Positions 16,383 through 24,320 of a DNA stretch of 64,000 nt are shown here, piece by piece (position 1 is the stretch's first letter; each line of letters begins with the position of its first letter). The DNA is from Bacillota bacterium. GTDB lineage: Bacteria > Bacillota > Clostridia > Oscillospirales > Oscillospiraceae. Location: NCBI GenBank assembly GCA_021770445.1, contig JAETQY010000013.1, positions 1-64,000 on the forward strand, read 5' to 3'. The notes under the pieces were generated by a model that saw only the letters and a program-made list of their open reading frames with translations, was not told the DNA's origin and made no database searches. The position numbers were made by a program, and so were the translations under genes.

Positions 16383-16787
16383 ATGTCAGAAGAAAAAACC
16401 CGCATCCACACCAGAATCAATGCGGATACCGAGCGAAAAATCACGGCAGCGATGCCGCTGGCAAACTGTCGCAGCCAGAACGAGTTCGTGCAGAAGGCGC
16501 TCAATTTTTATTGTGACTACCTGACAGCCGGCGATTGTACGTCCGTGCTGCCGCCAATCTACCTGTCCGCGCTCAAGGCCACCATCAAAGCTACAGAGGA
16601 ACGCATCTCCCGCCTGATGTTCAAGCAGTCGGTGGAGATGGACATGATGATGAATGTGCTGGCGGCGGGGATGGAGATCAGCGAGGACACACTGCAGGAT
16701 CTCCGGGGACACTGCGTCCAGAATGTGAAGAAGACCAACGGCAGTGTCACCCTGGAAAAGGCCGTGGAGTTCCAGCGAGGCGGATGA
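16383..16787 (+). CDS. Ribbon-helix-helix-like protein of the element
   Basis: A 134-residue protein. Its N-terminal segment (TRIHTRINADTERKITAAMP, then CRSQNEFVQKALNFYCDYL) fits the ribbon-helix-helix DNA-binding fold: one beta strand, two helices. The middle is a helical stretch rich in Met (RLMFKQSVEMDMMMNVLAAG). Small proteins of this kind in mobilisable elements are relaxosome accessory (MobC-like) proteins or repressors. It lies just after the oriT-like motif, which favours a relaxosome role. The start is ATG 16383 behind GGAGGGG. Confidence 0.6.
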   Translation: MSEEKTRIHTRINADTERKITAAMPLANCRSQNEFVQKALNFYCDYLTAGDCTSVLPPIYLSALKATIKATEERISRLMFKQSVEMDMMMNVLAAGMEISEDTLQDLRGHCVQNVKKTNGSVTLEKAVEFQRGG

Positions 16788-16942
16788 TCTGAGCGGCAGC
16801 TTATGAGCAGGCATATCAAATCCTGTCACGCTAAGACAAAGATAAAACCACACGGGAAAAGTTCTCAAAAAAGTTTCCGATTAGGGGTAGCTATTGCGGC
16901 GGAGTTAGGGTATTGTGTGTTGCTGATAAGGAGGTAGTGGAC

Positions 16943-17239
16943 ATGAGAAAAACTCTGGAGGATCTCTACTACGGCAACATTATACCCAACGAACAGCGGA
17001 TGACCCCTGGCTCAGAGATGGAGAAAGCGATAGCTCGTGTTACCAGCTGCGAAAAGCAGCTCATGGAACAACTCGGGGAAGCTGAGCAAGAGACTCTTAC
17101 AAAACTCATCCGGTCACAGCATGAGATCAACAGTATCACAGCAACCGAAAATTTCATCCTGGGCTTCCGCCTGGGTGTCAGGATCATGGCAGAGTGCATG
17201 GATGACAATGACGGTGATATTCAAACGGGAGGTGAATGA
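16943..17239 (+). CDS. DUF6809-like small protein, second copy
   Basis: A 98-residue paralogue of the protein at 596-892, with the same opening (MRKTLEDLYYGNI) and the same SITATENFILGFRLGVR segment; most differences are single conservative changes. Even the 28 bases before the start (TATTGTGTGTTGCTGATAAG and the ribosome site) are shared. It ends 3 bases before IntA2. Finding the same trio twice in 16 kb supports a functional link between this small protein and the two recombinases. Confidence 0.8.
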   Translation: MRKTLEDLYYGNIIPNEQRMTPGSEMEKAIARVTSCEKQLMEQLGEAEQETLTKLIRSQHEINSITATENFILGFRLGVRIMAECMDDNDGDIQTGGE

Positions 17240-17242
17240 CAA

Positions 17243-18445
17243 ATGGCAAAGCGCAGACCGTCCGGCGACGGCATGGTGCGCAAACGGGATGACGGCCGCT
17301 GGGAAGGGCGTATTGTAATAGGGCACAAGGAAAGCGGTCAGCCTATCTTCCGTTACGCACTGGCCAAGACGCAGAAGGAGCTGCTGGACAAGCTCCACCG
17401 GGACATGGAGCTCTATCAGGACGTGGAGCTCACCGAGGACAGCCGCATGACGCTGGGCCAGTGGCTGGACCGCTGGATGGAGGACTACGCCGCGGACACT
17501 CTGCGGCCCAACACCCTGCGCAGCTATGAGCAGTACATCCGCTGCTACATCAAGCCCTATCTGGGAGACAAGGTAGTCTCCCGCGTTACCTCGCAGGACG
17601 TTCAGAAGCTGTACACCAGGCTGAAACGGGAGGGCCGGGTTCACGACCACCCGGAGCACGGGCATGAGCTGTCCGATACCATGGTGCGCCGTATCCATGC
17701 CATGCTTCACCGCTGTCTGCGGGATGCCGAGGCGGCCCACGTCATTCCACGCAACCCAGCCGCCAGAGCCGCACTGCCAAAGGCCAATCCCAGGCCCCGG
17801 CAAATTCTGACGCGGGAGCAGGTGCAGGCCTTCCTGGCGGCGGTGGACGGCAACGAGGTCTGGCGGGACTTCTTCTACACGGAGCTGACCACCGGCCTGC
17901 GCCGGGGTGAGATCTGCGGACTCATGTGGCAGGACTTCGACGAGCGCACCGGGACGCTGAAGATCGTCCGCTCGGTGAACACGCCCAAGGCCGGGCTGCT
18001 GGAGATCGGCGAGACCAAGACTGACCGAGGAAGACGCACCATCCGCCTCCCGCCCAGCACCGTCCAGCGGCTGAAGGAGCGGAAGAAGCACGCCGTTAGT
18101 CAGTGGATCTTCCCGGAGCCGCTGGCGCCGGAGAAGCCGGTCCGTCCCAGCGCCGCCTACTACTGGATGAAACGCATTCTAAAGGAGGCCAGCCTGCCGG
18201 ACATCACTCTCCACGGACTGCGTCACACATTTGCCACCCATGCGCTGGCCAGCGGGGTGGACGCCAAGACACTGGCCGGCATCCTGGGTCACACCAACGC
18301 CAGCTTCACTCTGGACACCTATACCCACGTGACGCCGGATATGCAGAGAGCCGCCAGCGGTATCGTGGGCGGCTTCCTGGAGAATCTTCTGGGAAAGGAG
18401 CTGAGACCGTGGCAAACAGGCGAAAGAGCGGCACCGGCACCGTAA
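17243..18445 (+). CDS. Tyrosine recombinase IntA2
   Basis: A 400-residue tyrosine recombinase with an arm-type domain, a core-binding domain and a complete catalytic set: TGLRRGEICGL, ETKTDRGRRT, LHGLRHTFATHAL, LGHT and LDTYTH. The DNA for the first 22 residues is almost the same as in IntA1, then identity falls to a distant-paralogue level, suggesting recombination between copies. The last 37 bases overlap IntB2. Confidence 0.92.
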   Translation: MAKRRPSGDGMVRKRDDGRWEGRIVIGHKESGQPIFRYALAKTQKELLDKLHRDMELYQDVELTEDSRMTLGQWLDRWMEDYAADTLRPNTLRSYEQYIRCYIKPYLGDKVVSRVTSQDVQKLYTRLKREGRVHDHPEHGHELSDTMVRRIHAMLHRCLRDAEAAHVIPRNPAARAALPKANPRPRQILTREQVQAFLAAVDGNEVWRDFFYTELTTGLRRGEICGLMWQDFDERTGTLKIVRSVNTPKAGLLEIGETKTDRGRRTIRLPPSTVQRLKERKKHAVSQWIFPEPLAPEKPVRPSAAYYWMKRILKEASLPDITLHGLRHTFATHALASGVDAKTLAGILGHTNASFTLDTYTHVTPDMQRAASGIVGGFLENLLGKELRPWQTGERAAPAP

Positions 18446-19986
18446 GGCAGCGGAAGGATGGCCGATGGGAGGGGCGGACGGTGGTCGGTTACGATGAGAA
18501 GGGCCTGCCCAAGACGAAAAATGTCCTGGCCAAGACCAAGCGGGAGTGCCAGGAGAAGCTGAAGAAGTTGCTGGAGACGGTGAGCGGCTCCAAATCAGAG
18601 AAGGTCAGTCCGGAGATGACCTTCGGGGAGTGGCTGGACTTCTGGTATCAGAACTACACCAAGCCCAGGCTGCGCCCCACCACCCAGGCCTGCTACGAGG
18701 GGCGCATCTATCAGCACATCATCCCGGAGCTGGGGAAGCTCCCCCTGAACCAGCTGAGTCAGAAAGACCTCCAGCAGTTCTATACCCGTTTGAAAAAGAG
18801 CGGGCGGCTCATTCGCACAGAGCAGTTCGGCGCGGGACTGTCCGACAGTATGGTGCGGGGCTGTCACGTCACCTGCCGGGCGGCGCTGGAAAAGGCGGTG
18901 CAGGAGGGATTGATGCGGAGCAACCCTACCGCCGGCTGTAAACTGCCGCCCAAGCGGGGGCGGGAGATGCAGGTGCTGGGTCGGGAGGAGCTCCAGCGCT
19001 TTCTCCTCCAGGCTCAGGCCGAGGGATACTTCGAGCTGTTCCTGTTGGACCTGTGTACTGGCCTGCGGCGCGGGGAGCTGCTGGCCCTCCAGTGGGGCGA
19101 CCTGGACTTTGATACCGGGACGCTGACAGTAGAAAAGCAGGTCTACGAGGTCAAGGGCCAGCTTCAAGTGAGTGTCCCCAAGACCAGAGCGTCCATCCGT
19201 AAACTGGTGCTGCCACCGGGGGTGGTGGAGGTGCTGCGGGAGTATCGGAGAAGTGTGGACTCCCGCTGGATGTTCCCCTCGCCCGTCAAGGAGGACGCTC
19301 CGCTCTCTCCCGGTGTGGCCCGCCGGCGGCTCCAGCGTATTCTGGAACGGGCAGGGTGCAGACACATCAGATTCCACGATATGAGACACGTTTTTGCCAC
19401 CCTGTCCCTGGAGAACGGAATGGACGTAAAAACCCTCTCCACCATGCTGGGCCATGTGTCGGCGGCGACCACCTTGGACATCTACACCCATGTCACCGAC
19501 GATATGCAGACGGAGGCGGCGGCCAGGATCGACCGCGGGCTGGGCAATGAGGTAGAGGAGGACACAGCGCCGTCGGGGGAACCACTGATGACCGACTTCC
19601 GGCCAGTGGCCGGCCGGATTCGGAGGTCCGGCACCGGGTGCATCACCGAAATCAACGACCACTTGTTTGAGGGACGCTACTCTCCCACCTGGCCAGACGG
19701 CAAGCGCTGTGCCAAAAATGTCTACGCCCAGACGAGGGCCGAGTGTGAGGAGAAGCTGGAGACCCTGATCCGTGAGATGCAGACGGAGCGGAAGCTGCTC
19801 CTGGATCAGATGCGTGGGATCGCCCCGCCGAAAAAACTCACCAAGAAGCAGAAACAGATCTGGGAGTACATGAAGTTCCACCCCAGGGAGACCAACCTGA
19901 GCGCCATCGCCAGAGGGGCTGGGGTAAACCGGCACACGGCGGCGAAGCACTATGGGCTGATCCGGGAGATGGTGGGGTGCGGATAG
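18409..19986 (+). CDS. Tyrosine recombinase IntB2 with second arm-like domain and HTH tail
   Basis: A 525-residue recombinase starting at GTG 18409 inside IntA2, behind AAAGGAG. The frame is open upstream, but that part is a shadow of IntA2. It has an N-terminal arm domain (GTVRQRKDGRWEGRTVVGYD), a core-binding domain, and catalytic residues in TGLRRGELLAL, KTRASIRK, FHDMRHVFAT, LGHV and LDIYTH. After the Tyr come about 160 more residues. One part repeats the arm pattern (EGRYSPTWPDGKRCAKNVYA, then AECEEKLETL). The last 55 residues form a helix-turn-helix (TKKQKQIWEYMKFHPRETNL, then RGAGVNRHTAAKHY). IntB1 has the repeat but not this final helix-turn-helix. This is an unusually DNA-binding-rich integrase. 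Confidence 0.9.
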   Translation: MANRRKSGTGTVRQRKDGRWEGRTVVGYDEKGLPKTKNVLAKTKRECQEKLKKLLETVSGSKSEKVSPEMTFGEWLDFWYQNYTKPRLRPTTQACYEGRIYQHIIPELGKLPLNQLSQKDLQQFYTRLKKSGRLIRTEQFGAGLSDSMVRGCHVTCRAALEKAVQEGLMRSNPTAGCKLPPKRGREMQVLGREELQRFLLQAQAEGYFELFLLDLCTGLRRGELLALQWGDLDFDTGTLTVEKQVYEVKGQLQVSVPKTRASIRKLVLPPGVVEVLREYRRSVDSRWMFPSPVKEDAPLSPGVARRRLQRILERAGCRHIRFHDMRHVFATLSLENGMDVKTLSTMLGHVSAATTLDIYTHVTDDMQTEAAARIDRGLGNEVEEDTAPSGEPLMTDFRPVAGRIRRSGTGCITEINDHLFEGRYSPTWPDGKRCAKNVYAQTRAECEEKLETLIREMQTERKLLLDQMRGIAPPKKLTKKQKQIWEYMKFHPRETNLSAIARGAGVNRHTAAKHYGLIREMVGCG

Positions 19987-20001
19987 GCAGAAAGGATGAG
20001 G

Positions 20002-20027
20002 GGCCGATACCGTGTGCGGTACCGGCC
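20002..20027. terminator. Terminator after IntB2
   Basis: The stem GGCCGATACC / GGTACCGGCC (one A-C mismatch) is followed by CCTCCCGATTTTATT, between IntB2 and the convergent membrane pseudogene. Confidence 0.7.
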
Positions 20028-20035
20028 TCCCGATT

Positions 20036-20701
20036 TTATTTGCATTCCCGTTTCATGGCAAAGTATCCAATGAGCACCATCCACACATAGGCGCAGGTCT
20101 TGGGGATCATCAGCATCCCAATCATGGGCACGGCGTCCGCCCACAGCACCACCGGGATGTAGAAGCCAAAGCTCAGCACAATGGTCAGCCACATCCAACG
20201 GAACGCCCTGTTCCTGTGCTCTCTTGCGTTGCGGTAGAACAGTACGATAATCAGAAGGCCCAGCAGGGCGAAGGGGATATTGCGGTAAATGCCCCAGGAA
20301 AGGGGCGCTTCGGCACTGAGCCACCGGTTCTGGGGCATCATGCACAGTGCAATCCGCACGCCGGCCAGGATGTACACAGTAGCGGTCAGGCCGCCCCGAC
20401 CGCTGATCTGATACCTCTGCCGCCAGACGTAGTAGAGCAGCACATAGAAGATTGTCATGGTCACCGAGGTAATCCACTTGCCAAGGCCCAGAGGGACAGT
20501 GTAGTTCTCCAGGCCGGTGGTACACAGGGCAATAGCCCGGGGAACCAGATGGAAAGCGTCTCCCGCTCACAGCACCGCCGCCATCCACCCGAACAGGAGG
20601 AACTGACGCTCCCCCTTGCTTCCTCGGATCATCAGAATTCCGACGGTGATGACCGTGATCAGATAGACAACGTCAAACAGGGTTTCTGCAACTGCCTGCA
20701 T
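20036..20701 (-). pseudogene. Multi-pass membrane protein with one nonsense codon
   Basis: From ATG 20701 the frame reads MQAVAETLFDVVYLITVITV through LFGWMAAVL, then meets TGA at 20567-20569 (codon 45). It continues without any other interruption as AGDAFHLVPRAIALC and on to the TAA at 20036-20038. The whole frame would give a 221-residue protein with about six or seven hydrophobic segments. The stop lies exactly where a small residue would precede AGDAFHLVPR, so a single base change (GGA to TGA) explains it. The part from an internal ATG at 20464 is still open. Function is unknown. Confidence 0.72.
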
Positions 20702-20725
20702 CTTTTATTCTTTATGAGTGGGATT

Positions 20726-20993
20726 TTAATGGAGGGCCCTGCGGACGATCTCCAGTACGGCGGCGGGATCATGGTCCTGCCGTAGCAGGGCGGGCAGCAT
20801 CAGGGAAAACAGGCCATCCACAAATCTTTATGACGTAAACTGTTCCGTAAAGGCGTCGGTCCGAACCTTGGTATCCTGCTTTAAGATGAAATGCAGTTCG
20901 TCTATAATATACCTCCAGGCCTGCTGCATTCTCCGTTTCCCATACCTCAATATGAACAACGTTCAACATAGGGATGTATCTCCGTATTGTCAA
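20726..20993 (-). pseudogene. TetR-type regulator relic (C-terminal part)
   Basis: Two frames together read like the C-terminal ligand domain of a TetR-type regulator: PMLNVVHIEVWETENAAGLE in one frame, then after a frame change ELHFILKQDTKVRTDAFTEQ, a stop (TAA), and VDGLFSLMLPALLRQDHDPA with ALH at the end before the TAA at 20726-20728. The N-terminal DNA-binding domain is missing. It lies just upstream of the membrane pseudogene on the same strand; the two may have been a regulator and its target. Confidence 0.5.
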
Positions 20994-21418
20994 ACGTATT
21001 TTTTAGAAATGGAGGAGAGGAATCATGCTTTCATAGGGCAGGTCCATCTGATTTTAACACGCTATAGACAAAGAAATAAGAGAAACAGGAAAACGCGTTT
21101 GAATCAGAGTCATTACTGCTTAAAGCTGTTTTGTCTTTCCTGTGAACTTTAAATGTAGACAAGACTATAGTGGAGTATTTCTAATAAAATGGATTAAATG
21201 GTACTGTAACCATTTTCTCCGCATGATATGGGCATTTGATGGCAAAAAATGTGTAAATTAGCTTGACACGGTTTAGTAACACTCCGGCATCCAAACATTT
21301 TTCCCGGCTTCAGTGAGGTCATGAACGCAATTGATAAGCACCGCATTTCTCCCAAAAACTGTTTGATTGGTATTGGATTCAGTAGGGACCAAGGTGGAAA
21401 CCAAACTATAGATAGTGT
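20994..21418. other. Gene-free decayed stretch
   Basis: I see no credible gene in these 425 bases. The sequence is AT-richer than the surroundings, and short frames on either strand lack ribosome sites or family resemblance. It lies between a TetR relic and an IS256-type fragment and looks like degraded mobile DNA. Confidence 0.4.
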
Positions 21419-21545
21419 CAAGAGGCTATCCCAAAGTTTGTGTAAACTTTCAATGTGGAGTACCATATTGGAGGTTTTAGAAATGGCCAGAAAGAAACGT
21501 ACACCAAAGGAAACGTCCGTTGAGAGAAGATATGAAAACTGCTGC
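21419..21545 (+). mobile_element. IS256-type (mutator) insertion sequence 5' end relic
   Basis: The stretch AGAGGCTATCCCAAAG, followed by TTTGTGTAAACTTTC, resembles the terminal inverted repeat of clostridial IS256-type elements. About 35 bases later a ribosome site (GGAGG) and ATG 21483 open a frame MARKKRTPKETS, the usual start of mutator-type transposases. It ends after 19 codons. Only the left end remains. Confidence 0.55.
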
Positions 21546-21635
21546 TGAAAAGGGAGTCGAGTCCCAATAACTTTTATTAAATTTTGCGTCACACAATGCA
21601 AAAAGCCCTTGAAATCATGCGATTCCAAGGGCCTT

Positions 21636-21711
21636 TGGTCCGAGTGGGGAGACTCGAACTCCCGGCATCTTGCTCCCAAAGCAAGCGCGCTACCAACTGC
21701 GCTACACCCGG
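21636..21711 (-). tRNA. tRNA-Pro (anticodon UGG)
   Basis: The minus strand folds into a full cloverleaf: acceptor CCGGGTG / CACTCGG (one G-U), D-arm GCGCAGTTGGTAGCGC, anticodon stem CTTGC / GCAAG with loop TTTGGGA (anticodon TGG), T-arm CCGGGAGTTCGAGTCTCCC-like, discriminator A and an encoded CCA at 21638-21636. It lies next to a relic of the same tRNA type and 1.6 kb from the end of the second element. Confidence 0.93.
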
Positions 21712-21834
21712 TTATGGAATTTTTAACTGTGGTCAAACATGTGGTCAACGCCGGTTTTTGACCAGTTACCAGCGAGGAAGAAACTGCTGTTGTCCCGTGT
21801 GTCCCAAGGGTTTCCGGACTTTCCGGGTGCTGCG

Positions 21835-21893
21835 GCCCGAACCCAGGCCTCCTGCTCCCAAAGCAGGCGCGCTACCAACTGCTCAACGCTCCG
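21835..21893 (-). pseudogene. tRNA-Pro relic (5' two thirds)
   Basis: The minus strand from 21893 reads CGGAGCGT, a D-arm-like GAGCAGTTGGTAGC, then a perfect anticodon arm CCTGC / GCAGG with loop TTTGGGA. The T-arm is damaged and the 3' acceptor strand that should pair with CGGAGCG is missing. It is a second tRNA-Pro(UGG)-type gene that lost its 3' end, as happens at sites used by integrating elements. Confidence 0.55.
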
Positions 21894-22135
21894 TCATTCA
21901 ATTTTGCTAGCAGACCTAACACAGACCCTCTGCCAGCCGTATGGTCTTTGCCAACCCGTGTGAGTTATCTAGAACACATCTCCAGGTAATGGGCACAGAC
22001 CCCAAGCTCTTACCCCTCTCAACAGTAATAGTATAATATATTCCAAAAACAATTGCAAGCATTCCTTAGGCCTTGATCAATATTTTCACGTTCCAACCTC
22101 ACAGTAATCCATTACCTACTGCTATCTGATTCCAG

Positions 22136-22180
22136 AAAACAGGCAGCGGCGCCGCTACTGAAGCACGCCGCTGTCTGTTA
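22136..22180 (-). terminator. Terminator of the pilus operon
   Basis: The minus strand after the pilO stop forms ACAGACAGCGGCG / CGCCGCTGCCTGT with one mismatch, followed by TTTTCT. It is the likely end of the type IV pilus transcript. Confidence 0.75.
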
Positions 22181-22187
22181 AGCATTT

Positions 22188-22721
22188 TTACTGGTACTCA
22201 AAGAACACAATGGTGCTGTCCACAGAGATAAGACCGTCTCCCTCCTGGCCCACTGAAACACTGACGCTATCCAGCATACAGCGGTAGGCACTGTCGTGGA
22301 GCCGCTGGAGGATCTCCCTGGCCGCAGCGTAGCTGCCAGCGGTGTAGCTCAGGGAAATGCTTCGGCGCACGATAGGCTCTTCCGTGTCCACCGTGCCGAA
22401 GGACAGGCTGTAATCCTCCGCTCCGTTCAGAATAGTGTGAAGCTCCATCATCACCGGTTGGAGGTTATCATAGGGGGCCAGACCCAGCGGCTCCTCCGGC
22501 TGGGAAAAGATCTCCTCCAGCTCCCGCTCCATGCGCCGCTTTTCCTCCAGGCGCAGCTGGACGGCCTCCAGCTCCAGCTGGCAGACCTCCGCCTCGCCCA
22601 GAGCGCTATCCCGCTGGGCAGTGACGGGCATATAGAACAGCATGACATAGCCGCTGACCCCGACCAGCAGGGCCAGCACCCCCAACAGGACCCACTCTCG
22701 GACCGTCAATTTCCGTCTCAT
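22188..22721 (-). CDS. pilO: PilO-like type IV pilus alignment protein
   Basis: A 177-residue inner-membrane protein: one N-terminal transmembrane segment (VLLGVLALLVGVSGYVMLFY), a coiled coil (about 38-70) and a ferredoxin-like C-terminal domain. This layout and its place after pilM and pilN identify PilO despite weak sequence. With PilM and PilN it joins the cytoplasmic motor to the pilus base. It overlaps pilN by 4 bases and is the last gene of the operon. Confidence 0.82.
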   Translation of the reverse strand: MRRKLTVREWVLLGVLALLVGVSGYVMLFYMPVTAQRDSALGEAEVCQLELEAVQLRLEEKRRMERELEEIFSQPEEPLGLAPYDNLQPVMMELHTILNGAEDYSLSFGTVDTEEPIVRRSISLSYTAGSYAAAREILQRLHDSAYRCMLDSVSVSVGQEGDGLISVDSTIVFFEYQ

Positions 22722-23275
22722 CCCCCGTCCGCCTCCTTTTGCAGATAGATCAAGATACTGGTCTGGACCAGCGCCCCGGCGCTCTCAGTGGTGGCGGCTG
22801 TGTTCACCACGGTGCCCGAGACCATAGGGGAGCTCTCCAGAACACGGACGATCTGTGCCGTCTGGGCCAGGGTTGCCCCGGAAAACTGCACCTGGGCGGT
22901 GTCGCCGCTGATAGACACGCTGTCCAGCCGGGCGGTGCCGGCGGAAGCCTGGTCCAGCAGGTCCAGCACCTGGAGGCGGTCGATGAGGGCCCGCTCCTCC
23001 TCGGTGGCGGAATACCGGCTGTACCGCTCCCGGACCTCGCCGTAATCCGACAGCTGCTCCTTGGCGCTGTCCAACTGATCCTGCACCGCGGCCAGGGCCT
23101 GCTGGGCCTCCCGGTTCTCCGCCCACAGGTCGTACACCAGCAGCTTGGACAGCCCCAGCAGACAGGTGAGGGCAAACAGCACATATAGCGCCACAGTGGC
23201 GGGCTTGGTGGTGCGGTCGGGCTTATAAAACAGGTTCATGGACGTCTTGGTGGGATAGGCCGACTTTCTGTTCAT
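22718..23275 (-). CDS. pilN: PilN-like type IV pilus alignment protein
   Basis: A 185-residue protein: a short cytoplasmic N-terminus (with NLFYKPDRTT), one transmembrane segment (ATVALYVLFALTCLLGLSKL), a coiled coil, and a C-terminal domain with alternating strands (SVSISGDTAQVQFSGATLAQ). The start is ATG 23275, one base after the pilM stop; frames further upstream are shadows of pilM. It is the partner of PilM and PilO in the alignment complex. Confidence 0.85.
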   Translation of the reverse strand: MNRKSAYPTKTSMNLFYKPDRTTKPATVALYVLFALTCLLGLSKLLVYDLWAENREAQQALAAVQDQLDSAKEQLSDYGEVRERYSRYSATEEERALIDRLQVLDLLDQASAGTARLDSVSISGDTAQVQFSGATLAQTAQIVRVLESSPMVSGTVVNTAATTESAGALVQTSILIYLQKEADGG

Positions 23276-23276
23276 C

Positions 23277-24257
23277 TCATTTCCCTCCCATGGCCGCACC
23301 GGCGGCAAAGACGCCCGCCGCCGCCCGCTCACCTGCACCGGGCAACAGCCGGCCGGGCGGCAGCAGGGGCAGGCCCACCGTATCCTCAATGGCCTTGCGC
23401 AGGCAGGGCAGGGCGGCCCCGCCACCCACCAGGTAGACCCCATCCAGGCTGCTGGAGCGGTAAGTAAACTGGTAGAAATTGATCACCTTCAAGATCTCCA
23501 CCGCGATCCGGTCACACACTTCCGCCACGCCCTGATCGGCCTGCACATCCTGATAATTGCTCATCTTGTAGGTGTTGGCCAGGAAGGCGTCCACCCCCAG
23601 GCTGTCGGCCACCGCCAGGTCCATATTCCGGCCGCCCAGGGCGATCTGCCGGGTAGCCTGGACCCGGTCCCGCCAGACCACGGTGATGCGGGTGCTCTGG
23701 TGGCCCAGGTCCACAAAGCAGAACTCCTCCGTCCCCTCTCTGCGCCCCTTCACCAGGCTGATGAGGGCCATCTCCTGGGGAAGAACGGTTTTGAGCCGGA
23801 TGCCCGCCCGGGAGAACATCCGGGCATACTCCGCCAGCGTCTGCTTGGAGGCGGCCGCCGCCATCATAGGCACCCCCTGCTCCTCGCTCTCCCCCTCGCC
23901 GGTGGAGCACAGGGCGTAGTCGCAGAAATACTGGTCGGGCACCCCCTGGATGAAGTCGGTGAACTCATAAGGCAGGTTCATCATCAGCTGCTGGGTGGTC
24001 ATTTTGGGCATGGTCACCAGCCGGCAAATCACCTGGCTGGGGGGCAGCACCAGCGACGCCGGAGCGCCGGGCAGGGACAGCTCCTTTTTCGTCTGCCGCA
24101 AAAACTGGACGAAGGCATGGGGCAGGACAATGCCGCCGTTTCCGTCCACCATGTTCTCAGGCAGACGGACCTCCTCCACCCGGAGCGCCTCCCCCCGGAG
24201 GACCGCCACCTTCATACTGCTGCTTCCAATGTCGAAGCCCAGCTGTGTTCTCGCCAT
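23277..24257 (-). CDS. pilM: PilM, actin-like pilus assembly ATPase
   Basis: A 326-residue cytoplasmic protein of the FtsA/PilM actin-like fold. It shows the phosphate 1 loop FDIGSSSMK (9-17), the phosphate 2 segment FVDLGHQSTRITVV and the adenosine motif YLVGGGAALP. PilM binds the cytoplasmic tail of PilN and anchors the assembly ATPase to the pilus base. Length is slightly below the usual 350. It heads the pilM-N-O unit, with ATG 24257 after GGAAGGAAA. Confidence 0.9.
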   Translation of the reverse strand: MARTQLGFDIGSSSMKVAVLRGEALRVEEVRLPENMVDGNGGIVLPHAFVQFLRQTKKELSLPGAPASLVLPPSQVICRLVTMPKMTTQQLMMNLPYEFTDFIQGVPDQYFCDYALCSTGEGESEEQGVPMMAAAASKQTLAEYARMFSRAGIRLKTVLPQEMALISLVKGRREGTEEFCFVDLGHQSTRITVVWRDRVQATRQIALGGRNMDLAVADSLGVDAFLANTYKMSNYQDVQADQGVAEVCDRIAVEILKVINFYQFTYRSSSLDGVYLVGGGAALPCLRKAIEDTVGLPLLPPGRLLPGAGERAAAGVFAAGAAMGGK

Positions 24258-24320
24258 AGTTTCCTTCCTCTCTGTGTATTGCCCGGGGGCCGCCGAGGGC
24301 GGCGGCCCCTACAAACCGCG

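Noticed and set aside
18103-18408. A 102-codon N-terminal extension of IntB2
   Set aside because: This part is the out-of-frame shadow of IntA2. The GTG at 18409 has a ribosome site and matches the IntB1 start position.
18595-19950. A 451-codon minus-strand frame over IntB2
   Set aside because: It is antisense to a recombinase with all catalytic motifs; the product has no family resemblance.
20567-20569. TGA read as glycine (recoded genome)
   Set aside because: All neighbouring genes end normally at TGA, and TGA codons are not found inside other conserved genes, so standard decoding and one nonsense mutation fit.
13864-21076. CGCTATAGACAAAGAA occurring at 13863 and 21062
   Set aside because: A 16-base exact match is about what chance allows in 64 kb, and the flanks do not match, so it is not evidence of element ends.
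21194-21748. A 184-codon minus-strand frame through the tRNA-Pro gene
   Set aside because: It translates the tRNA itself (CSAVGSALALGARCREFESP is a typical tRNA shadow) and has no homology pattern.
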